From: Volvox africanus
Taxonomy: Eukaryota > Chlorophyta > Chlorophyceae > Chlamydomonadales > Volvocaceae
NCBI GenBank assembly: GCA_030268105.1
Contig: BSDZ01000114.1
Span: forward strand, 992,001 to 1,056,000
Length of the DNA stretch: 64,000 nt
Reading direction: 5' to 3'
A program made the position numbers and the translations under genes. This document shows positions 55,565-64,000 of this stretch, piece after piece. Position 1 is the first letter of the stretch; each line of letters begins with the position of its first letter. Below the pieces are notes generated by a model. The model was not told where the DNA came from. It did not search any database and was given only the letters and a program-made list of their open reading frames with translations.

Positions 55565-55936
55565 ACCGCCCGTTCTCGCGCTTGTTATTGCTGTTTTCAT
55601 TATTGTTGGTGTATCCGTACCACCTGGGAGTAGGAATTGGAGCTGCGATGGGAAGCAGATACACCATATATGTGAAAACAGATACACAATCGAGCACTAC
55701 ACGATAAGCGCTATAGCGCTAGCGATTTTCGCCTGCACAGATTCACAAAAGGCGGCCAGCTGACGCCGACAGAACGCGTATGGAGTCATGGTCTCTTCCC
55801 ATTGTGCGCGTTTTTGGATAATGCCGTACGAAGTACGGAAATACCAATTCGGATTTACCGGTCCTTCGTTCTTCAAGATATCCGGATTCATGCGATGGGA
55901 AATTAGCAATTTTACTTTGGAGCTCAGCGGCCGGGG

Positions 55937-56030
55937 AAGGTAGGTAGGTAGATAGGTAGGTAGGTAGATAAATAGGTAGATAGGTAGATAAATGGATAAA
56001 TACATAGGTTAATAGATAGATAAAAAAACA
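55937..56030. repeat. (GGTA/GATA)n tetranucleotide repeat
   Basis: Imperfect array of GGTA, GATA and AATA tetranucleotides in intergenic DNA. Confidence 0.85.
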
Positions 56031-58261
56031 GGTAGATGTAGACGCCCAACTCCGAAACGGGGATAACGGTTTTGGGGAATGGACTCCTCCAGAAGCTTTT
56101 TGGAGCAACCAGACAGCTCCATCCGCATCCTGATCCTCAACCGGAACCCCGGCTGTGTGTCGAAGGAGTAGCACAGCGAAATGGACGCTGATCTTTGTTG
56201 GCGTCCCGATGAATGTGCACTTGTGCCGCTACACGGAGGGGAGGGACAGGGGAAACGTGAAGAGATAAAACGGTACTGAGGAAGAGGGAAACCGAGGTTT
56301 GAAGGATATTCCAAGGAAGTGGGAGGCGGCGTTTGCTGGACTGAGAACACGAATGGACAGCTGGTCGTCGAGCGGGTGACGTCAGCTGCGAGGGCATCAC
56401 TAATGCAGTGATGTGATCGGAAGCGATGGTATGAGGTTACAATTAATAATCTACTAAACTAACTCAGCAATATAGAAATTTCGGTAATCCAGGGCGCGTC
56501 TCCCGGGCCTGATGACCTCCCCTACAGGCGTCATCGCTCGGATGAAACGTTCAAATGCGACAGGAATACATGACGGCCTCCAGCAGGGGAATCACCGACA
56601 ACTATAGAGTAGTGCATGTGAGTGATGCTGCGGAAAGCCTGTGATTACAGCTCATGCCAGAGATGGCAAACAAGTACCTAACGAACACCTAACGTGCAAA
56701 AAAACCAAGTTGAAGGCGATCAGCAGTACCCGATCTGCCAGCACAGCATGCCCCTCCTTCATGCACCCGCAGATTCACAATAGTGAAAGAAAGCGATTCC
56801 GTAAGTCCCCCGTCCGCCGTACAACTATGAAATATAACTATATATAACATAATGATTATAACTCTATGAAATAGGCAGCGGAAAAGGAACCGGGATTGGA
56901 AGCAGGGCCAGCCTGGTCGACCTGATGCCCCCAACCCCTGTTCCCCGTTCCCCTTCCCAATACACGTTTGGTCGTGTAGCCTTGCCTACGAGTTCCTCCG
57001 AAACCACCTGCATTAGTACCCTTCAACCCAAAATTTTCCATTATACCCAGATCCGCAAGGCTCTAGGCGCAGATAGTGACCGACTTACAGACGCAATTCC
57101 AGATCTTTAACTTCGCACATTCATACTCGGACACGAGGAGGTGCGGAAAGGCTGTTCATCCAACCCCTTCCCATCCTCCAAATCTTCCAGCCAGCCAGCT
57201 AGCCAGCTAGCCACGCAGGCAGCCAGCCAGCCACACAATGCAGCTGCGACCGCCGTCAATGACAAACAGCAGCAGTAGCAAGAACATACAAACACGCAGC
57301 GGTGAGAACACGCCCCTAACGCCCCACCGGCCGACCGACCGGCGGGAACACCAGCAGCTGGGTGGGAAGGGGCAAACCCCTTCGCAGCGCAGCAACCACC
57401 ATCACCGCCTGCCTGTCACCTCCACCGATGTCCCCCTGCAACCCCGCTTTATTGGCAAATATTTCTGAATGCAAGAACAACGGATCATCAAACCGTGTGC
57501 CGCGTGGTGCGGCCACAAAAACGTTTGTTGCCATCACCGCCGCCGCCGCCGCAGCAGCAGCAAACACGTGTTTTTGGTTTCGTTTAAGTTTTGGTTTCGT
57601 CGTACAACAAACTCAAGACTCCCCCTCTGACATATCAGCCGTTGACGGTGCGACCGCAAGGGTCTTCGAAGAGGAAGTTCTCTGAAATGCGCTTCCTCAA
57701 TGTGCACGGAATGATCGTGTCGTGTCGTGTTCTGTTTTGAGCTTGATTTCGAAGCAGACGTGGAATATGGGTTTTATGAGCGGCCCCGTCGCCCGGGACC
57801 TTCCTCGCCGACGGCGTGGCCCCCCTTTTGTATACCTGGAGGGGGCCCCCAAACCCCACCCATATTCGTGCGGCCCAAAGCAGGGCAGTGGCCGCCTTAA
57901 TCCACACGTCCGCTCGGGTGCTTGAGCAGTCTGTCCGTTAACATGACGGTGGGGGTCAATCGGTTGTGCCAACGCCTCCAACCCCCAACGTCTGGACGGA
58001 CACCCTACAACGGATCTCTCCGCTCTTCACATCCCAGTAGCCAGCCGCCAAAGACCTCCACAACCCAAAATACGAACCAAACCAACCAACCTAGCTCTGC
58101 TGGTTTGAGAGCCTTTTAAGTGTGACTGGAAAGCACACCACCGCTACGGATGATAAAACATCTAGGTCTGTACGGCTGTGTTCCCCCCAGCGCTTCTGCT
58201 AGTGAGGGGCGGTGATGGAGGTGATTGGTGGAGTTCAGCTGCGGAGGGGGACCCGGTCACG

Positions 58262-61200
58262 TCACAGCTTGCGGATGGTGAAGAGCCGGGCCTTGGCCTG
58301 GCCGCCCCAGAAAGTGGGATGCACCTCTATGATAGAGTCCTCGATCGTCTCAACTTCCCAGCCGTTGGGACGGTTGAAAACAGTTAGAAGATCCGGTACG
58401 GAGATCCGCCTGGGTGTAGAAGAGCGGAGCGAATCAGGGTATGGTGCGTTGAGGGGGAGGAGGAGGTGCGGCTTAAGAAATAACAAAACGTTGGACGAGC
58501 TTACAGTGGGCTGTGGGAAGCGCTATGGTAACTTCTCTACACAACAGCATGTATTGTCGCAACGTCAGGGCGAAAAAAGAAAAGACCTTCCGTGTACGGC
58601 ATAACGCGCGCCACCGGGTACGACAAAACACAAACAAAACGGCATGGGTATACACGAGCAATTGCTGCCTCATGATCAACGATCGGACGCCCTGTGCAGC
58701 GCCGTTAATGCTCCGTACACTTGCCGTACCTTGGTCCGCCCGGCCGTGTTTCCTCCTCCGACATGCAGTTCATGTATATAAGGCCCCGCGGGCGGAGCAG
58801 CCGCCGCAGCGTGGCCACGTAACGCTCTCGGTCAGAGTCAGAGAAGCAGTGGAAGGTGGAGGAGTCGAGTACGACTGAAAACGACCCATCGTGTCTATGA
58901 CCCAATCCCGGCGGCATGCGGCTCACGTTTTCTTGAAGCATATCCGCCACCTGGATCCAGAATCCGGAATTGAAAATTTAGACTTTTTGTTGGGGAATAT
59001 CATCATAAAGTTGGTTTGGTTTGCCGTACGCATTAATTTGGTTTGCCGTAGCATAAATATGGCGCCGCGATGTCGTCTGCGCCGCTGGAGGGCTGTTGCA
59101 AGTCCCCATGTACGGGGGCTCCCGAGGGGGGGGGCTGGGGGGGGAGAGCGGCTGCCCAGCTGTTCTTCGCCGGTCTCATGAACGTGGGGGAGGGAATGGC
59201 TCCCGGGGCAGGACCGCAAAGCGGACGTGTACTGCAGGGTGTGTGCACGTGTACTGCAGGGTGTGTGCACGTGTACTGCAGGGTGTGTGCACGTGTACTG
59301 CAGGGTGTGTGCACGTGTACTGCAGGGTGTGTGCACGTGTACTGCAGGGTGTGTGCACGTGTACTGCAGGGTGTGTGCACGTGTACTGCAGGGTGTGTGC
59401 ACGTGTACTGCAGGGTGTGTGCACGTGTACTGCAGGGTGTGTGCACGTGTACTGCAGGGCGTATGCACGTGTACTGCAGGGCGTATGCACGTGTACTGCA
59501 GGGTGCGTACACGTGTACTGCATCTTAAGGGAGGACGCTGGTCACACATGAAACACACACACACGGCCACATGAGCACAATCGACTCACCACCAGCTCCA
59601 CTTGGCTCCGCATGCTCCGCAAATCAGCCTTCGCCGCCGCAAACTCCAGACAGCGGGGCACCTGCGGGCGGGCGCGGAAAGGTGCAGATGCGGCGTGTAT
59701 GTGCGCGTGCGGCAGTTGCGCGGCCAGCGGGTCCGCGTGCGGACCGACAGAAAGACCCTCCTGGGCAGCCGTACCAACGCAAACCGTGCGAAGGACCACC
59801 TCTGCCCCTCCCCTCCTTCCCTCGTGCCTGCCGACCTAGTCAATCCCTTTCCCGTTTCGCGAGCTCGAATAAGATTTCACAATCTTTCAGAACGTTTACA
59901 GAATAATATCCTTTAAAAACGTTTTAAGAATTACTCATTCCAGCTTTCCTTCAGAAGTCAACAGATCTTTTTAACCGCCGCAATGATCGGGCCACGTCTA
60001 CACGTTTTGACGTCTACCCCCTGGGCTCCTCAACTGGGTCCTAAGCCCAGAGGAAGGCAAATCCGTCGTCATCTGATGACGTCAACACCCGTATTCCATA
60101 TTTCGGTGCACTCTACATTTCTCGAAAAACGATGTATTGAAAGCGTGCAAACCTGATCTCACATCCACCTCCCCGAAGACTACACCCATCCACCAGATGC
60201 AGGTCCCCTAGACACATACACAGGTATCCATTATTCCATTATTATCTATATCTATATCTATATCTATATCTATATCTATATCTATATCTATATCTATATC
60301 TATATCTATATCTATATCTATATCTATATCTATATCTATATCTATATCTATATCTATATCTATATCTATATCTATATCTATATCTATATTTATATCTATA
60401 TCTATATCTATATCTATATCTATATCTATATCTATATCTATATCTATATCTATATCTAGACCTATATCTAGACCTATACCTAGACCTACATATCTATATC
60501 TATCTTTATTATTATCTGCCTCCGTTAATCCGGCAGACTTCACTGGATGCCGGTGGTGGGTGCTGAAGCACCTATCTACCGGAAAATCACTGGTTTCGGA
60601 GCAGTCAACATCCCTAGGGGTGAACGGATGAGGGTGCCCCGAAATACACGGGAAATACGGGAAGGCCGGGACTGCCAGGTAGTGGTGAAGCAAAGCCCCT
60701 ATCCCACACACACAAACACACGCACGCGCCCGCACCACATCTACTGCCGTGACACTGGCCCCTGGCGCCGCCTTGGCCACGTAGAGCGCGTTGTCTCCGA
60801 TGCCGCACCCCGCGTCCAGCACCCGCCCGGAGAAGCAGCGGCGGAGGACGAGGTCGCGAACGAACTTCTGGGGCCTGAGGGAGGGCCGGGGACAGGGACA
60901 GGGAGAGGAAGGAGATCAGTCTTTGCTACCTCCCCATCAGCACCGCACCGCAACAAGCGAGCATCAGAATGGGCTGCAGCTACGTGACTGGGGTTCCCGA
61001 GACGAGTTAGCGGTCGGGGTTCGGCGTGGGGAGAATGCGAATGCACGAGACCAGGTGTTGTACTGCTGGTGCTAGGGACGGGGGGATGAAGGCTGCGATG
61101 ACAGTAAGCAAGTCCCAACGACTGCGAGGAGCTCCCCTCCCTCCCCCCGGACCTTGCCACTCCATGGGCCTCCCCGGAGCCGGGCTCCTACATCGATACT

Positions 61201-61339
61201 AAGAGGTGCCGCAATTGCGCAGTTGTACATGGGTTATGACAATGTCCCGTGGATTGGATGGGACGCAGTCGCACTATCCGTAGGCCCACCTGTGGATCTC
61301 CCAGGGTGCCAGTCCCGTGCCAGAGACTTGCGCCACAAC
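58262..61339 (-). CDS. Class I SAM-dependent methyltransferase, 5' end missing
   Basis: Minus-strand exons, 5' to 3': 61339-61290, 60874-60736, 59661-59590, 58950-58730 and 58409-58262, all phase-consistent, 209 codons plus stop. The reading starts inside a protein (GTGLAPWEIHRPQKFVRDL). SAM motif I follows (RVLDAGCGIGDNALYVA), an acidic motif II loop (ASVTAVDVVPRCLEFAAAKA), VELVVADMLQEN, the motif GSFSVVLDSSTFHCFSDSD, RRLLRPRGLIYMNCMSEEE, and the C-terminal GGPRRISVPDLLTVF. This order matches small-molecule/thiol-type class I methyltransferases of bacteria and algae; the substrate is unknown. The acceptor before 61339 shows at least one upstream exon. None is visible between there and 64000, so the first exon lies beyond the window. 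Three introns, including the upstream one, hold long tandem repeats. Confidence 0.85.
59225..59525. repeat. 22-bp minisatellite, about 13-14 copies
   Basis: Unit GTGTACTGCAGGGTGTGTGCAC (22 bp), nearly identical copies with a few variants (GGGCGTATGCAC) at the right end. It lies in the methyltransferase intron between exons ending 59590 and starting 58950. Each junction creates CACGTG and each unit has CTGCAG. Because 22 is not a multiple of three, every frame on both strands stays open. Confidence 0.95.
60241..60478. repeat. (TATATC)n hexanucleotide microsatellite
   Basis: About 38 TATATC units, degenerating at the right end (TAGACC variants). It lies in the methyltransferase intron between exons 60874-60736 and 59661-59590. 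Confidence 0.95.
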
Positions 61340-61420
61340 CTGAGGATGCGGGTTGTGGCGTGTCAGTTGGGAGAGGTGGTATGGAAGCGGTAGAGGGGGG
61401 TGGGACACGGTAAAGGAGAG

Positions 61421-64000
61421 CGGGCCAGGGCCAGGGCCAGGGGCAGGGCCAGGGGCAGGGCCAGGGGCAGGGCCAGGGCCAGGGGCAAGGCCAGGGCCAG
61501 GGCCAGGGCCAGGGGCAGGGGCAGGGCCAGGGCCAGGGGCAGGGCCAGGGCAAGGGCCAGGGCCAGGGCCAGGGCCAGAGGCAGGGGCAGGGGCAGGGGC
61601 AGGGGCAGGGGCAGGGGCAGGGCCAGGGGCAGGGGCAGGGGCAGGGCCAGGGCCAGGGCCAGGGCCAGAGGCAGGGGCAGGGCCAGGGCAGGGCCAGGGC
61701 CAGGGCCAGGGCCAGGGCCAGGGCCAGGGCCAGGGGCAGGGGCAGGGGCAGGGCCAGGGGCAGGGCCAGGGCCAGGGCCAGGGCCAGAGGCAGGGGCAGG
61801 GGCAGGGGCAGGGGCAGGGGCAGGGGCAGGGCCAGGGGCAGGGGCAGGGCCAGGGCCAGGGCCAGGGCCAGGGCCAGGGCCAGAGGCAGGGGCAGGGCCA
61901 GGGCAGGGCCAGGGCCAGGGCCAGGGCCAGGGCCAGGGGCAGGGGCAGGGCAAGGGCAGGGCCAGGGCCAGGGCCAGGGCCAGGGCCAGGGGCAGGGCAG
62001 GGGCAGGGGCAGGGCCAGGGCTAGGGCCAGGGCCAGGGCCAGGGGCAAGGCCAGGGCCAGGGCCAGGGCCAGGGGCAGGGGCAGGGCCAGGGCCAGGGGC
62101 AGGGCCAGGGCAAGGGCCAGGGCCAGGGCCAGGGCCAGGGCCAGGGCCAGGGCCAGGGGCAGGGGCAGGGGCAGGGGCAGGGGCAGGGCCAGGGGCAGGG
62201 GCAGGGCCAGGGCCAGGGCCAGGGCCAGGGCCAGAGGCAGGGGCAGGGCCAGGGCAGGGCCAGGGCCAGGGCCAGGGCCAGGGCCAGGGGCAGGGGCAGG
62301 GCAAGGGCAGGGCCAGGGCCAGGGCCAGGGCCAGGGGCAGGGGCAGGGCAGGGGCAGGGGCAGGGCCAGGGCTAGGGCCAGGGCCAGGGCCAGGGCCAGG
62401 GCCAGGGCCAGGGCCAGGGGCAGGGCAGGGCCAGGGCCAGGGCCAGGGCCAGGGCCAGGGCCAGGGGCAGGGCAAGGGCAGGGGCAGGGGCAGGGGCAGG
62501 GCCAGGGCCAGGGGCAGGGGCAGGGGCAGGGGCAGAGGCAGGGCCAGGGGCAGGGGCAGGGGCAGGGCCAGGGCCAGGGCCAGGGCCAGAGGCAGGGGCA
62601 GGGCCAGGGCAGGGCCAGGGCCAGGGCCAGGGCCAGGGCCAGGGCCAGGGCCAGGGGCAGGGGCAGGGGCAGGGCCAGGGGCAGGGCCAGGGCCAGGGCC
62701 AGGGCCAGAGGCAGGGGCAGGGGCAGGGGCAGGGGCAGGGCCAGGGGCAGGGGCAGGGCCAGGGGCAGGGGCAGGGCCAGGGCCAGGGCCAGGGCCAGAG
62801 GCAGGGGCAGGGCCAGGGCAGGGCCAGGGCCAGGGCCAGGGCCAGGGCCAGGGGCAGGGGCAGGGCAAGGGCAGGGCCAGGGCCAGGGCCAGGGCCAGGG
62901 CCAGGGGCAGGGCAGGGGCAGGGGCAGGGCCAGGGCTAGGGCCAGGGCCAGGGCCAGGGGCAAGGCCAGGGCCAGGGCCAGGGCCAGGGGCAGGGGCAGG
63001 GCCAGGGCCAGGGGCAGGGCCAGGGCAAGGGCCAGGGCCAGGGCCAGGGCCAGGGCCAGGGCCAGGGCCAGGGGCAGGGGCAGGGGCAGGGGCAGGGGCA
63101 GGGCCAGGGGCAGGGGCAGGGCCAGGGCCAGGGCCAGGGCCAGGGCCAGAGGCAGGGGCAGGGCCAGGGCAGGGCCAGGGCCAGGGCCAGGGCCAGGGCC
63201 AGGGGCAGGGGCAGGGCAAGGGCAGGGCCAGGGCCAGGGCCAGGGCCAGGGCCAGGGGCAGGGCAGGGGCAGGGGCAGGGCCAGGGCTAGGGCCAGGGCC
63301 AGGGCCAGGGCCAGGGCCAGGGCCAGGGCCAGGGGCAGGGCAGGGCCAGGGCCAGGGCCAGGGCCAGGGCCAGGGCCAGGGGCAGGGCAAGGGCAGGGGC
63401 AGGGGCAGGGGCAGGGCCAGGGCCAGGGGCAGGGGCAGGGCCAGGGGCAGGGGCAGGGGCAGGGGCAGGGGCAGGGGCAGGGGCAGGGGCAGGGGCAGGG
63501 GCAGGGGCAGGGGCAGGGGCAGGGCCAGGGCCAGGGCAGGGCCAGGGCCAGGGCCAGGGCCAGGGCCAGGGCCAGGGCTAGGGCCAGGGCCAGGGCCAGG
63601 GCCAGGGCCAGGGCCAGGGGCAGGGGCAGGGCAGGGGCAGGGCCAGGGCCAGGGCCAGGGCCAGGGCCAGGGCCAGGGGCAGGGCAAGGGCAGGGGCAGG
63701 GGCAGGGGCAGGGCCAGGGCCAGGGGCAGGGGCAGGGCCAGGGGCAGGGCCAGGGCAAGGGCCAGGGCCAGGGCCAGGGGCAGGGGCAGGGCAGGGGCAG
63801 GGCCAGGGCCAGGGCCAGGGCCAGGGCCAGGGCCAGGGGCAGGGCAAGGGCAGGGGCAGGGGCAGGGGCAGGGCCAGGGCCAGGGGCAGGGCCAGGGCCA
63901 GGGGCAGGGCCAGGGCAAGGGCCAGGGCCAGGGCCAGGGCCAGGGCCAGGGCCAGGGCCAGGGGCAGGGGCAGGGGCAGGGGCAGGGGCAGGGCCAGGGG
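61421..64000. repeat. GGGCCA/GGGGCA minisatellite with higher-order period, continues past window
   Basis: At least 2.58 kb made almost only of 6-bp GGGCCA and GGGGCA units with occasional variants (AGAGGC, GCAAGG, GGGCTA). The order of variants is itself repeated: blocks beginning AGGGGCAAGGCC recur at 61481, 62041 and 62956, and GGGCTAGGG at 62021, 62372, 62936, 63287 and 63578. The offset is 915 bp between 62021 and 62936 and between 62372 and 63287. It occupies the intron upstream of the methyltransferase exon at 61339. Confidence 0.95.

Larger units (their letters stand above)
53711..58261. other. Intergenic DNA between convergent KDM3-type and methyltransferase genes
   Basis: No recognisable gene. 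It must contain the 3' UTRs of both convergent genes. The only minus-strand TGTAA (plus TTACA) noticed close to the methyltransferase end is near 57085. No plus-strand TGTAA was noticed soon after 53710; TGTAA copies at 52594 and 52835 lie inside the last proposed KDM3 intron. Confidence 0.35.

Noticed and set aside
58923..59574. Long ORFs on both strands with a 22-residue repeat, resembling a repeat protein
   Set aside because: The 22-bp array is open in all frames, and the region lies between two phase-matched methyltransferase exons.
60208..60822. 204-codon minus ORF with an Ile-Asp repeat
   Set aside because: It is the (TATATC)n array read together with a real exon (60874-60736). The exon donor at 60735 removes the repeat.
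61201..61393. Plus-strand peptide MGYDNVPWIGWDAV as a methyltransferase N-terminus
   Set aside because: It is on the opposite strand to the methyltransferase, and a phase-matched minus-strand exon explains the same bases.
61188..63918. Minus-strand ORFs of about 850 codons rich in Pro-Cys-Trp or Leu-Ala dipeptides
   Set aside because: They are translations of the GGGCCA/GGGGCA array, which lacks stop codons in every frame. The array lies in an intron of the methyltransferase.

Overview
This is nuclear DNA from a volvocine green alga, most like Volvox carteri or a close relative (inference). The evidence is GC-rich coding exons split by many short GT–AG introns, TGTAA polyadenylation signals after three genes, abundant CAG/GCN trinucleotide runs, and plant-type versions of eukaryotic regulators. 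The gene models below come from translating the sequence by eye and joining exons only where splice phases agree. For the five plus-strand genes the joined coding length is an exact multiple of three.

Layout: LSM12 (12-654, +) has a long 3' region. A gene-poor stretch (1.7-5.9 kb) follows, holding decayed minus-strand copia-type integrase and gypsy-type RNase H sequence. A 14-exon ubiquitin-conjugating enzyme gene (5983-17055, +) joins a RanBP2-type zinc finger and three candidate SUMO-interacting motifs to a BIRC6-type UBC domain. Its 2.1-kb intron contains AT-rich, decayed rickettsia-like genes (a TPR-like protein and bamB). Next comes an unrecognised minus-strand gene (19532-20716, perhaps with further exons to about 21.7 kb). 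It is followed by CDK8/CDKE, the Mediator kinase (23154-29386, +, 12 exons, 500 aa), and RBM39, an SR-type splicing factor (30054-34094, +, 8 exons, 617 aa). A second rickettsia-like patch (OmpW-like and truB remnants, 34.8-35.5 kb) sits in the following intergenic DNA. A giant KDM3/JMJD1-type JmjC histone demethylase gene (37433-53710, +, 19 exons, about 3067 aa) comes next. A minus-strand class I SAM-dependent methyltransferase (58262-61339) runs off towards the right edge with its first exon missing.

The recognised intact genes are mostly nuclear regulators: RNA binding and splicing (LSM12, RBM39), transcription (CDK8), chromatin (KDM3) and ubiquitin signalling (the UBC gene). They are separate eukaryotic transcription units, not an operon. 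Two themes stand out. Bacterial DNA of rickettsial type lies at two places 22 kb apart, one inside an intron of an apparently intact host gene. Long tandem arrays also repeatedly occupy introns: (CCTGTC)n in CDK8, a G-rich array in KDM3, and three different arrays in three introns of the methyltransferase. The last of these is at least 2.58 kb of GGGCCA/GGGGCA with a 915-bp higher-order period, and it continues past the window end.
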